DNA from: Alteromonas gilva
GTDB taxonomy: Bacteria > Pseudomonadota > Gammaproteobacteria > Enterobacterales > Alteromonadaceae
Direction of reading: 5' to 3'
NCBI RefSeq assembly: GCF_028595265.1
Contig: NZ_JAQQXP010000001.1
Span: forward strand, 248,001 to 312,000
DNA: 64,000 nucleotides
Shown: positions 15,983 to 23,697 of the stretch, in pieces
Numbering within the stretch: position 1 is the first letter of the stretch
Layout of the letters: every line of letters starts with the position of its first letter
The notes under the pieces: model-generated
The model's input: the letters and a program-made list of their open reading frames with translations, nothing else
What the model was told of the DNA's origin: nothing
Database searches by the model: none
Made by a program: the position numbers and the translations under genes

Positions 15983-16435
15983 TTAGCCTGTGCGGTTTGC
16001 CGCTTTCTCACGCCTGTTATAAAAGTAGAGACATATCAACGCTGCAAATGTACCAAGAAAACAAGCAGCAACAGGTAAAGCGATGAGTGTATAGAGTATT
16101 GACGTCGAGCTTGCTCCTCCTGCTATGTAGAGAGTCCATGCCATTGCTAAATTTCCATAAAAAAGGGCTAAAGTACACCCGCCCAAAAAACCTAATGAAA
16201 TGGGCTTTACTGAACGATGCTCTTTTAACGCAAGAGTCATATACACTAACAATGCAATAGCTATTGGAATGGATTGTACCAATTTAATGTTGAGACTGAA
16301 TTTTGGGTCGGGTATCTTCGGGTTTACGGTGCCAGTTAAGGTGCCGCAAAATTTAACGGCAACATGGATGAGATAATAGTCAGTGACGACAATGCTAAGA
16401 GCAATTAAAGCAAGCATTTTGAAAAACATAATCAC
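15983..16435 (-). CDS. four-TM membrane protein of unknown function
   Basis: 150 residues with about four hydrophobic helices (roughly 4-24, 50-68, 82-100 and 112-140), and a short polar loop after the first helix (GTVNPKIPDPKFS). C-terminus basic (YNRREKAANR). No family is recognised. Cassette-like gene next to repeat copy 2. Confidence 0.55.
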   Translation of the reverse strand: MIMFFKMLALIALSIVVTDYYLIHVAVKFCGTLTGTVNPKIPDPKFSLNIKLVQSIPIAIALLVYMTLALKEHRSVKPISLGFLGGCTLALFYGNLAMAWTLYIAGGASSTSILYTLIALPVAACFLGTFAALICLYFYNRREKAANRTG

Positions 16436-16439
16436 TAGT

Positions 16440-16534
16440 TCCTAAGGCACAAATATTTTTACACTCTCATAGCCGAAGGCTCCATGTGCTTTGCGCTCAG
16501 CCAGCATCGCGAGTGAGTTTATTGGGTTGTTATG
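16440..16534 (-). repeat. attC-like site, R' box degenerate
   Basis: GTTATGC at the right is a good R'' box. On the left only TTCCTAAGGC is present. Interior GCGCTCAGCCAGCATCGCGAG and TTTATTGGG resemble the site at 6147. Confidence 0.5.
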
Positions 16535-16589
16535 CGATATTGTTAACATAGTCGTGCATTCCCTGCTGATGTTGCTAGAACTGACCTTT

Positions 16590-16697
16590 CCCACTGAATT
16601 AGCCCCAATCTTCCGATGAGATTTTTCATATTATGCTGCCCGTTTTGCATACTCAACAGGCGGCAGGTAATTCAGTGAACTATGTGGTCGAACCGTA
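16590..16697 (-). mobile_element. IS3-family insertion sequence remnant
   Basis: The minus strand encodes TVRPHSSLNYLPPVEYAKRA before a stop at 16631. This is the typical C-terminus of an IS3-family DDE transposase (orfB). It is followed by the IS end-like sequence CGGAAGATTGGGGCTAATTC. Everything upstream of about 16697 is missing, so only the last ~100 bp of the element survives, embedded in the cassette array. Confidence 0.8.
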
Positions 16698-16758
16698 ACA
16701 GAATAACCGGGCAAGATAGTTGTCGCTCTATAGAATTGAACAGCAAACAAACTTTGAG

Positions 16759-17082
16759 CTACTCGGAGTCCCTCTTCACCAATTCTGTCAGCTTCTTTTG
16801 AATGATTCGATCCTCTAATTTATTTGAAAATGCACCGAAGACCAGAACAGAAAAGGTGACAGCAATAACAATGACTACTCCTAAATCAAAGTTTGTGTAC
16901 TTCTTGAAAGCAAAACCTATACAGTAGCCAAGTATAAAAGTGCACAACGTTTTTGGTATGCTGGCCATGATACGTAAACGCCGGGTTTCAGCTTTAGCTT
17001 CTTTGACGTAATTGAACCTTTTAACGCTCGAACTATCTGCCAATTCTGGAAATTCTTGTACTAACCATTCTGTATATTTCAT
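16759..17082 (-). CDS. membrane protein of unknown function
   Basis: 107 residues: a charged N-terminal half (MKYTEWLVQEFPELADS..., KEAKAETRRLR), two hydrophobic helices (about 44-58 and 66-85) and a charged C-terminal helix (NKLEDRIIQKKLTELVKRD). No family is recognised. The nearest junction is the IS remnant on one side and a worn spacer on the other. Confidence 0.5.
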   Translation of the reverse strand: MKYTEWLVQEFPELADSSSVKRFNYVKEAKAETRRLRIMASIPKTLCTFILGYCIGFAFKKYTNFDLGVVIVIAVTFSVLVFGAFSNKLEDRIIQKKLTELVKRDSE

Positions 17083-17362
17083 TCATATTTCCCTATATGA
17101 CTAATGAACGCTTTAATGGGCAATCAATACACATAATTGGAAGCCACTCTTTGCCTTTTTCTGGTGCACTTTACGTTTTTTTATCTAATACAAATTTCGG
17201 GCTTTTATTGCTCCTTCTCGAATATTAGAAATACAGCTTCAAGAAAATCTCTAATAAATTTGGAGAATTCTCTCCCATTTGCACGAAGCTCAATTTGTAT
17301 GATTAATATTTTGGGTAATAGGTGTAAAGGCAAGAGCGTCCTTGTTTACTCGCTTGATAGCC
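17083..17362 (-). other. worn spacer with possible gene tail
   Basis: No intact gene. A minus-strand open stretch ends IELRANGREFSKFIRDFLEA, VFLIFEKEQ and stop at about 17195, without a start; it may be the tail of a lost gene. AATGAACGC near 17103 could be part of a degraded attC. Confidence 0.3.
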
Positions 17363-18400
17363 TTACTCTGTATCATAATCCTCCACATCCCACTCGAAAG
17401 ATCCTAAAAACTCCTCAAGTTCTTTTTCTTCAATGAACTCATCATAAATGTGGGGGAACGCCATTACCCAATTGAATTCGACATCATGTACGAACTTTCT
17501 CCAGTCGTGAATCAACATCCAATCACGCACAAGCCCATAAATCGTAGTTTCATGCTTTCTTCTTCTATAAGCTTCTGCATACGCAGGGGGTATGATATTG
17601 TTCAATTGCTCAAGCGTTTGCACTCCAAAATCGTTCAACTCACCAACAAGTTCACTATACTGGTCAGTTGTATGCGGCAGTTCCAAAATTACATTATTGT
17701 CTTGGCACCATTTTTCCACGAATTGGGGGAGACTAATCGAATTAATCTCAGTAGCCAAATCGCCTGCCTGAGATTTCATATTCAAATTTTTAATGTAGTT
17801 GTCGATTTTAGTTGATAGCGTATCAAAGCCTCTATCTGCTATTTCCAACATTCCCGCATATAAGAAAAGTTCTCTTTCTATCTCTTTAGGCAACTTGCCA
17901 GAAAATTTGTAATTTCTATCATGCGCCAATTCGGCCCACGCATGTTGTAAAACTGTTCTAACTTGAAATTCGAACTTCAAGTCAGAAATTTCTTCAAATT
18001 CAGGTAAAGCACCGCGCTGTTTACCGAGGTCACAAACAAAATGAACAGATCGATAACCAATCTGATCGGTCGACATTAAGTCATCTTGATTTAAGGAGTT
18101 CTGCTTATCAATGCTAAATGATGATTCAATCAAATCGGAAACTCTTTTTACATCTGACTCGAAATACACAATAACTCGTATACCGGAGATATCAGTTAGT
18201 TGTCTACCGGGATTTTTATATCCTTTTCGTTTAATCTTTTCTAGCGCACTTTCCTTTTCTTTCGTTCGTCCTGTTACAGCCAAGTACTCGACACTGTTTG
18301 CGTTAAGGAGATTTTCCAATATTGTTACTACTGCGTCCGTAAGCCTTCGATGCTTGGGCAATGCTATATCAAGCCAATTTTCGTGCTTATGAAGACTCAT
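17363..18400 (-). CDS. RelA/SpoT-domain (p)ppGpp synthetase-like protein
   Basis: 345 residues. Residues about 40-165 form a RelA/SpoT nucleotidyltransferase domain: TGRTKEKESALEKIKRKG (ATP-binding R/K-S-K-KG region), TDISGIRVIVYF (Mg-binding D), QIGYRSVHFVC and FEFQVRTVLQHAWAELAHD. There is no HD hydrolase domain before it, so it is synthetase-only in layout. The remaining ~180 residues are helical and not recognised; they could be a sensor or regulatory domain, as in fused toxic alarmone synthetases. Its ATG overlaps the stop of a 45-codon ORF (TAATG), implying translational coupling. Cassette gene; a stress or anti-phage role is inferred. Confidence 0.8.
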   Translation of the reverse strand: MSLHKHENWLDIALPKHRRLTDAVVTILENLLNANSVEYLAVTGRTKEKESALEKIKRKGYKNPGRQLTDISGIRVIVYFESDVKRVSDLIESSFSIDKQNSLNQDDLMSTDQIGYRSVHFVCDLGKQRGALPEFEEISDLKFEFQVRTVLQHAWAELAHDRNYKFSGKLPKEIERELFLYAGMLEIADRGFDTLSTKIDNYIKNLNMKSQAGDLATEINSISLPQFVEKWCQDNNVILELPHTTDQYSELVGELNDFGVQTLEQLNNIIPPAYAEAYRRRKHETTIYGLVRDWMLIHDWRKFVHDVEFNWVMAFPHIYDEFIEEKELEEFLGSFEWDVEDYDTE

Positions 18401-18537
18401 TATGAATTCCTTGTGTTCAATACGGCCTTAGAAAACCCAGCAACAACAAAAAGGTCGTGGTTTCTATATGTGTTCGACTCAGAAAGATATTCAATTGCTT
18501 CGTTTCGAGTTGGCGTCTCACCAAGCTTAGAGTTCAC
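18400..18537 (-). CDS. 45-residue ORF coupled to the RelA/SpoT gene
   Basis: A GTG start at 18537 with AAGAAGG and GTAAG upstream opens a 45-residue frame (NSKLGETPTRNEAIEYLSES, then NTYRNHDLFVVAGFSKAVL). Its TAA shares a base with the ATG of the alarmone synthetase. It sits within the same cassette, between that gene and the attC-like site at 18588. It has no recognised family. Translational coupling suggests it is real, possibly an antitoxin or leader, but this is inference. Confidence 0.5.
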   Translation of the reverse strand: MNSKLGETPTRNEAIEYLSESNTYRNHDLFVVAGFSKAVLNTRNS

Positions 18538-18587
18538 TTCTTACTACCTTCTTGTATGCGTGACGTCCCATTTGCGGCTGGTTTGAA

Positions 18588-18628
18588 GCGTAACGGAAAA
18601 CCAGTCCGACAACATGCGCTTGTTAGCA
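18588..18628 (-). repeat. attC-like site (short class)
   Basis: GCGTAAC and GTTAGCA (plus), 41 bp, with arms GGAAAACCAGTCCG and CGACAACATGCGC. It resembles short class-1-integron-like sites rather than the ~100-bp ones to the left. Confidence 0.6.
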
Positions 18629-18629
18629 C

Positions 18630-19895
18630 TCATTGCGCTGTTGATATAATCACCTTTTCTGCAAGAAGCTTTACCAGTGGAACCTCTTTACGGATTTCTA
18701 GCTCTGCTTGTCTTGTAGGCACAAAATTCTCATTTCTGTTATACCTATCTGATGAGTGAACCAATGCATTACGAATTAGCTTGACCCTTTTTGATACGTT
18801 TCCAATTACGTGACCTGTCGTCAAACGAATTTCAGTTAACTCCCCAAACATTTTTCTCTTTTTTGTAAAAAGCTTTTCACCTAGATGATCTTCATAAGCT
18901 CCGATAAATTCAACTAAATCATCCTCTGATACGTGCTTAGCGATAACTAGGCGTAGCATTTCAGTTTCATCTGACTCACGTTTATGGTTAAGGGTAGATT
19001 GAATAACTTTATCCAAATGCTTGGGAGACGATTTAAATCCAGGGTCATTGTAGATAGTTGTTAGCTTCCGATATAGCTCTTCATCTGAAACTGACAAAAA
19101 GTAGTATTCCAAGACTTGATAGTATGAAAGGAACTGATTGATTGAATCTTCTACAACCATTCCTCTTTGATAGAATCTTGCAACATCTCTATTAACTGAA
19201 GATCTTGGCAGAGGTAGCTCAGAACCAAAATCATGATCTTCATACTTAAAATCATCACCAATAGGTTGACGGTGAGGAAATTCCTCCTCAAGGACTAAAG
19301 CTATGCCTTTTAAATATGACACATTGAATAAACAGCCTTCTATTATCTCCAAAGATTTCTCGGCTAATTTTTGTGGACTTGTTTCAGAAAGACCACACAC
19401 TTTAATTGTGAGTGGCGCGTAAACGTAAAAACCAATATCTCTATCCTGATCAGCCCTACCACGCCCAACATTCATTCGAATACGATCCAGCGTTCTCATC
19501 AAAAAGTATTCATTGAATCTTAAATAATTCTTGTAATCCAAGGACGCTTCGGATATTTCCACATAGTATGAATCTGTCTCATGGTTGCCAAAAGTTATCT
19601 TCTGCCCCCGACGCATATTGAGAAATGTACCATATCTGTTTCCAGAGGTTATCATTTGCTCAAAATGGTCTTTACTGCACAAGCACGTCTCAAATGGTTC
19701 ATGTATATAGCTCGACTTTCGAGTTTCGAAGTCTAAGTATGACCTTAAATCGTCAGATGAGGCCTTTATCGTAAAGCCACCACGACTTTGAAAAAATATC
19801 TCGTCTTCGTGCTCATCAACAACTTCCAGCCAATATTTTGAGTAAAGCTCTTTAAATTTTTCTTTTACATCTTGAAGTGTCATACAGGTGTCCAT
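18630..19895 (-). CDS. HEPN-like (ApeA-type) protein of unknown function
   Basis: 421 residues with no signal or membrane segment. The C-terminal third contains KLIRNALVHSSDRYNR (about residues 370-385), whose RN-xxx-H pattern matches the HEPN RNase motif. NQFLSYYQVLEYYFL before it is the usual first HEPN helix of ApeA-like proteins. The N-terminal ~230 residues form an unrecognised domain. HEPN proteins are often RNases in abortive-infection or toxin systems, so a defence role is plausible but unproven. The ATG at 19883 (MTLQDV) has better SD spacing than the one at 19895. Cassette gene. Confidence 0.6.
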   Translation of the reverse strand: MDTCMTLQDVKEKFKELYSKYWLEVVDEHEDEIFFQSRGGFTIKASSDDLRSYLDFETRKSSYIHEPFETCLCSKDHFEQMITSGNRYGTFLNMRRGQKITFGNHETDSYYVEISEASLDYKNYLRFNEYFLMRTLDRIRMNVGRGRADQDRDIGFYVYAPLTIKVCGLSETSPQKLAEKSLEIIEGCLFNVSYLKGIALVLEEEFPHRQPIGDDFKYEDHDFGSELPLPRSSVNRDVARFYQRGMVVEDSINQFLSYYQVLEYYFLSVSDEELYRKLTTIYNDPGFKSSPKHLDKVIQSTLNHKRESDETEMLRLVIAKHVSEDDLVEFIGAYEDHLGEKLFTKKRKMFGELTEIRLTTGHVIGNVSKRVKLIRNALVHSSDRYNRNENFVPTRQAELEIRKEVPLVKLLAEKVIISTAQ

Positions 19896-19906
19896 TTCCC
19901 ACTGAG

Positions 19907-19954
19907 TGCTAACGTCCCAGCCCGCTTGCGGGCGACTACAGTGGCTTGTTAGCC
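19907..19954 (-). repeat. attC-like site (short class)
   Basis: TGCTAAC and GTTAGCC (plus), 48 bp, with the central palindrome CCCGCTTGCGGGC. The stop codon of the gene ending at 19949 lies in it. Confidence 0.75.
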
Positions 19955-20695
19955 ACTTTCTAGCCCCAGAATCCTCGATATCGAATTACCCGACGCTTCG
20001 TCGAGATTTTTCGCGGTAGTAACTGTTTTGTTGATACCTTCTAAGAAAGGTATGTACTTGGAAAAAAATCCTTTCTTTGCGGAGTCCTTCTCTACAGCAT
20101 TTTTAACCATGTCACGCTTTAGTGCGAGGGAACCGAAACTAGCTTCTAATTCAGCCTCAATTCCCTCTATCCCTCTAATTCGATAGGCAATTATTGCTTG
20201 TCTTAGCCCTTCTAAATTCCTAATAAGCAATGACTTTAAATTCGGTTCAAAGTCCAAACTTAAAACGGTTTCAGTTAATTCAGATAGTACTTTCTGAATT
20301 CGCTCTATCTCTTCATGGTTAACAGTTGATACGGAAGCTTCTCTGCTCAGCCGATCCGAACAAAACTGTAGGCCATAAATCGTTGATTCATCTAACAAAC
20401 GCCTACCTGTTTGCCATGATCCTTCTAAATTAATTTGCGAAAATAGTTTTTCAATATTATCGAAAGGCTTCAGAAATAAATCATGATCTATATTTTCTAG
20501 TTCTCTAATTCGGTCCTGGGTTTTATAAGACACTTGGATCATGTCTGACAACATTCGAAGGATTGCACCAGTATCAGATTCATCCACTTTAAAAACGGCT
20601 GCCCATACTGTTCTGAACTTTGTACTTTCATTTTTTCTACGTGCTTCCTGTAGCAAGTCGCATAACCTGCCAGCAGGATCAGATTTTACTTCCAA
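19949..20695 (-). CDS. helical protein of unknown function
   Basis: 248 residues, soluble and mostly helical. Features are an N-terminal DLLQEARRKNESTKFRTVWA, the stretch LRMLSDMIQVSYKTQDRIREL, a C-terminal stretch LLIRNLEGLRQAIIAYRIRG, then GIEGIEAELEASFGSLAL. No transmembrane segment or catalytic motif is visible. The pattern of long amphipathic helices recalls proteins that accompany effectors, but I do not recognise the family. Cassette gene between short attC-like sites. Confidence 0.6.
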   Translation of the reverse strand: MEVKSDPAGRLCDLLQEARRKNESTKFRTVWAAVFKVDESDTGAILRMLSDMIQVSYKTQDRIRELENIDHDLFLKPFDNIEKLFSQINLEGSWQTGRRLLDESTIYGLQFCSDRLSREASVSTVNHEEIERIQKVLSELTETVLSLDFEPNLKSLLIRNLEGLRQAIIAYRIRGIEGIEAELEASFGSLALKRDMVKNAVEKDSAKKGFFSKYIPFLEGINKTVTTAKNLDEASGNSISRILGLESG

Positions 20696-20715
20696 TGTTA
20701 AAACCTCCGTTTAGT

Positions 20716-20768
20716 GGCTAACGCCCAAAGCAGCGGTGAGAAGCATCCGCTGGCTTTGTTTGTTAGGC
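20716..20768 (-). repeat. attC-like site (short class)
   Basis: GGCTAAC and GTTAGGC (plus), 53 bp, with arms GCCCAAAGCAGCGG and CCGCTGGCTTTG. Confidence 0.8.
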
Positions 20769-20770
20769 AA

Positions 20771-20998
20771 TTATCCTAGCAGTGCTTTCTTACCAAGTTT
20801 AGTAAGAACTTTAATAGCCTTTTCACCCATGGCTTGAATTTTTATTGATGCCTCATTTTCATCTGAGGCAGAAGCCAGCGCTTCTTTCACCTTTAAAATA
20901 GTTTCCTCCTCTTCGGGAGAAAAAATCGACTCAAGCTCCAACTGCGTGAAACGTGAGTTTCCAGCCACTTCATTTAAACGATCGCTAAACCTTCCCAT
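20771..20998 (-). CDS. small acidic helical protein
   Basis: 75 residues, soluble, with an acidic stretch (FSPEEEETILKVKEAL) and a basic C-terminal helix (KVLTKLGKKALLG). No family is recognised. The lipoprotein gene upstream ends only 4 bases before its start and no attC lies between, so the two form one two-gene cassette and may act together. Confidence 0.5.
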   Translation of the reverse strand: MGRFSDRLNEVAGNSRFTQLELESIFSPEEEETILKVKEALASASDENEASIKIQAMGEKAIKVLTKLGKKALLG

Positions 20999-21002
20999 AA
21001 CC

Positions 21003-21506
21003 CTATTCCTCGCTGTTTACATAATCTTCAACTTTCTTTTCTACTTCCTTTAGTTTTTCTTTGTACTTGTCAATCAAATCATTTTGAATAGTTGCCGCAT
21101 CATGCGCAGTCTTTAAAAAATCATAATTTGCCTTTGCTAAGTCTATTAATTGACCATAACTAGCTTCTGTTTCTTTCAGCAAGGTTTGGCGGCTAGCTTC
21201 AATTTTTGATATTTCAGATCTTAAGTCTTCGGCATACTCAACTAGAAGCACTCTGACTTCATCAGCCGGCAAAGCCTTTCTTCCTTTGAGCTCAGAAGCT
21301 ATAACATCGTCAATCACAACATTTTTCATTAGATTTTCTACTCGAACGATTTGATCATCAGCATAAGCATTAATAATCTTAAGCTGATTATTTTTTGCTG
21401 ATTCAAGCCCACTCACTATTAATGCCTGAGAAGTAACCGCTTGGGGAGGAATTGAAACACACCCACTAGCCAACAATAATATGAACGAGAGTAACGCCAT
21501 TCTCAT
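21003..21506 (-). CDS. coiled-coil lipoprotein
   Basis: 167 residues with a lipoprotein signal (MRMALLSFILLLASGCVSIP, lipobox LASGC). The mature part is almost entirely charged helix with heptad-like spacing (about 40-165, e.g. YKEKLKEVEKKVEDYV), so a periplasmic coiled coil anchored by lipid is likely. A GGAG lies 9 bases before the ATG. It is the first gene of a two-gene cassette with the 75-residue protein. Confidence 0.6.
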   Translation of the reverse strand: MRMALLSFILLLASGCVSIPPQAVTSQALIVSGLESAKNNQLKIINAYADDQIVRVENLMKNVVIDDVIASELKGRKALPADEVRVLLVEYAEDLRSEISKIEASRQTLLKETEASYGQLIDLAKANYDFLKTAHDAATIQNDLIDKYKEKLKEVEKKVEDYVNSEE

Positions 21507-21535
21507 TTAGTATTCTCCTTTCTTTGATTTAGCCT

Positions 21536-21566
21536 GTCTGACGCACACTGAAAAGTGTTGTTAGGC
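21536..21566 (-). repeat. attC-like site (short class, one worn box)
   Basis: GTCTGAC at the left (one change from the expected YTAAC) and GTTAGGC at the right, 31 bp, with arms CACACTGAAAAGTGTTG. The stop of the gene ending at 21561 lies in it. Confidence 0.55.
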
Positions 21567-22151
21567 ATTTTTCTCCCTACTATCTTTTACTTGTTGCATT
21601 ACCTCATGGAGGTCGGGAACCGTGTTCAATATTTGAGCCTCAGTGTTCAGAATGGTCTCAATAACTTCCTTATCCGACTCATAAGCACCAGACATTTTGA
21701 ACAACTGAAGCTGTAATAAATCCGTAGCCTTTGAGTACAAAGACCATTTTTCTTTTGGTCTGAAGATTTGATCAAACGAGATAATAGCAACGACAGCTAT
21801 AGAAGAAAATTGTGCAATGGTAGGATCGTTTGGAATTAGAAATGGCGTTGCAATGCCGAGCGTAGCCCCAAGTGTTAAGAATAGATAGTGCAATCGTTTA
21901 TGTAAGATGGCTTTTTTTGAATATTCACTCTGCTTTATATCAACAAGCTTTTTGACCATAGGATCAATTTCTCGGGTTGCCTGCGAGCTGCCAATTCCAG
22001 ACATCGAGGTCGGCATGATACCGCCTAAAAGTGAATCATCTCCTGGGGTAAACGAGGCATGCCCAACAATGAAGTCCTCGCCAGGGGTTGTGGGTTGATC
22101 CCCTAAAGGAGGTATTAGCCCCTTTGTCTTATTTGAGTCATCAGTGGTCAT
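21561..22151 (-). CDS. SLATT/DUF4231-like two-TM protein
   Basis: 196 residues from the ATG at 22151 (MTTDDSNK), preceded by a strong GGAGGAAGA; the longer frame is rejected. A disordered N-terminal part (about 1-70) is followed by a helix (KSEYSKKAILHKRLHYLF-like), two adjacent membrane helices (about 90-125) and a C-terminal helix with EKWSLYSKATDLLQLQLFKM. The last part matches the W-x-x-Y-R/K-A-x-x-L pattern of DUF4231/SLATT proteins. SLATT domains are predicted pore-forming effectors of nucleotide-signalling conflict systems. No sensor gene lies next to it. Cassette gene. Confidence 0.6.
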   Translation of the reverse strand: MTTDDSNKTKGLIPPLGDQPTTPGEDFIVGHASFTPGDDSLLGGIMPTSMSGIGSSQATREIDPMVKKLVDIKQSEYSKKAILHKRLHYLFLTLGATLGIATPFLIPNDPTIAQFSSIAVVAIISFDQIFRPKEKWSLYSKATDLLQLQLFKMSGAYESDKEVIETILNTEAQILNTVPDLHEVMQQVKDSREKNA

Positions 22152-22168
22152 TCTTCCTCCTTGCCAGT

Positions 22169-22238
22169 GCCTAACGCCGGTGGTAATGGGCGCCAACGGA
22201 GCAAGGCGCAGTTGGCGTCCCGTTGCCCACCTTTTTAG
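22169..22238 (-). repeat. attC-like site
   Basis: GCCTAAC at the left and TTTAGGC at the right (GTTAGGC expected), about 70 bp, with arms GGTGGTAATGGGCGCCAAC and GTTGGCGTCCCGTTGCCCAC. Confidence 0.7.
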
Positions 22239-22239
22239 G

Positions 22240-22974
22240 CTAACTGTTGCTGTACTTCGCGAGTTTCCTTAGTTCCTCTAACGTATATATACTTTCGACT
22301 CTACTCTGAATAGTCTTCTGGAGAGACCAAATAGAGTTATTTAACTTGTCATGTACAGTATGGACAACAGCTTGATATTTCCTTAGTAGGTCCCAATTTG
22401 GAAAGCTTATTGCTGCCGATATACTTTCAATTCGCCTGTCAGAGTGTTCTAGTTCTCCTTTTTCAATCGCATAGAACACTTCAGTCTCTGAATTGTAGCC
22501 AACTGCTCCATGCGCCACGTAGTTATTTCGAACTCCAATCATGTGATCATGTATTTCTTCAGCTTCTTTATTTTTTTTAAAGCATGTTTTCTTATTTAAT
22601 GTAGCTCTTCCATTAGCTGTATTAAAACATTTTCCATATGTAACAATTATAGAGAAATACATGCTTTGGATAACCTTTAGCCACCTATCATCCAGATCGG
22701 AGTTAAGAATGAACTCAATATTTTCATTTACAAAACGAAGATCATTTCGGATAGTCAACCAACCTTCAAGGGTAGAGATTTGACGTCGTATATTTTCTGG
22801 CAGATCATCTCGAATATCTTTAAATCCAACAAAATTATATTTCTTCCCATTCTTCTTCGAAATAAGCTCAAGATCATGCTGGCGAACTTCATCAGCATAA
22901 ATTATGTCGGAACCTTTTTTAATCCCTGAATGCACTTGAAAATCAAGATAGTTCTCTTCCGGAATCTCACTCAT
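22240..22974 (-). CDS. HEPN-like helical protein of unknown function
   Basis: 244 residues, soluble. The central part IHDHMIGVRNNYVAHGAV (about 140-160) contains RNNYVAH, an R-N-x4-H pattern like the HEPN active site; a preceding helix (WLKVIQSMYFSIIVTYGKC) fits the fold. The N-terminal ~70 residues are beta-like and the C-terminus is a long helix. It is probably a HEPN-family RNase or nucleotide-binding relative, but it may be a non-catalytic member. Cassette gene between the two SLATT-like genes. Confidence 0.5.
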   Translation of the reverse strand: MSEIPEENYLDFQVHSGIKKGSDIIYADEVRQHDLELISKKNGKKYNFVGFKDIRDDLPENIRRQISTLEGWLTIRNDLRFVNENIEFILNSDLDDRWLKVIQSMYFSIIVTYGKCFNTANGRATLNKKTCFKKNKEAEEIHDHMIGVRNNYVAHGAVGYNSETEVFYAIEKGELEHSDRRIESISAAISFPNWDLLRKYQAVVHTVHDKLNNSIWSLQKTIQSRVESIYTLEELRKLAKYSNS

Positions 22975-23067
22975 TTATGTAACTTCCCTTAAGATCACAA
23001 ACTTTAAGCCGGGTTCTACCCCGTTTTTACGGACGCTTCAAGCTAAGGCGCCATATTTACTGGCGTT
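22975..23067 (-). other. cassette junction, attC degenerate
   Basis: Contains the hairpin GCCGGGTTCTACCCCG and a second imperfect palindrome (GGCGCCATATTTACTGGCG). The outer boxes are not recognisable, so the site may have lost activity. Confidence 0.35.
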
Positions 23068-23583
23068 CTACTGGCTTGATTTTTCATAGCCTGTTTTGAA
23101 CCCCGTAATTTTCGCCTTAGCACGTCTCCAATCAGCATTATTTGTCGGGTAGTCTTGCGCCGATTTATTAATAGAATCATATTCGTCGTTTAGAGATTTT
23201 GTCGACTCCGACAGCCTCTCAATATCTAAAACATCACTATTAAAATTAGCCAATATTAATTCTGACTTACGGCTTACAGATAGATAGTCGTTTGCCAATT
23301 CTCTATGCTTAGACTTCGCTTCTTTTGGATTAAAGAGTGTCTGCAAAGCTGCAAGCATTGCTGCCACGAAAGATAAGAAGCCTGATAACCACTTGACAAA
23401 GTTGGGCACTACATTTTGCAGGTCCGCAACAAATACCGAGCCTAAACCGACAGAGATTAAAGCTATAGGAATTCCAAGCCATAAATGGAGTCTCGACATA
23501 CGCTCAGAAGCTCCAAAGTGAGCATAGGCTGTGAGTTGGCTATTGTTTTGTAGCCTTTTTAGAACATCTACTATTTCTGCCAT
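23068..23583 (-). CDS. SLATT-like two-TM protein
   Basis: 171 residues. An N-terminal helix (SQLTAYAHFGASERMSRLHL) leads into two adjacent membrane helices (about 32-50 and 60-80), then a charged helical C-terminus beginning NPKEAKSKHRELANDYLS. The order helix, TM pair, H/R-E-L-A-x-x-Y helix fits the SLATT superfamily of predicted membrane effectors. No nucleotide cyclase or SLOG sensor lies beside it. Cassette gene, second SLATT-like gene in 2 kb. Confidence 0.6.
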   Translation of the reverse strand: MAEIVDVLKRLQNNSQLTAYAHFGASERMSRLHLWLGIPIALISVGLGSVFVADLQNVVPNFVKWLSGFLSFVAAMLAALQTLFNPKEAKSKHRELANDYLSVSRKSELILANFNSDVLDIERLSESTKSLNDEYDSINKSAQDYPTNNADWRRAKAKITGFKTGYEKSSQ

Positions 23584-23607
23584 TTACACATAATTCCTTC
23601 TTTGATG

Positions 23608-23697
23608 CTCTAACGCCCTAATTTGGCAGTACAAACCGTGGGCTATACTGCGAAGCAGAGCCCGCATGTTTGTGTCCCCAACATTTGTTTGTTATGC
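23608..23697 (-). repeat. attC-like site (long class)
   Basis: CTCTAAC and GTTATGC (plus), about 90 bp, with arms GTACAAACCGTGGGCTATAC and AGAGCCCGCATGTTTGTGTC. Confidence 0.8.

Noticed and set aside
17137..17436. Plus-strand 99-residue ORF
   Set aside because: It overlaps the 3' end of the RelA/SpoT gene on the other strand and has no SD sequence.
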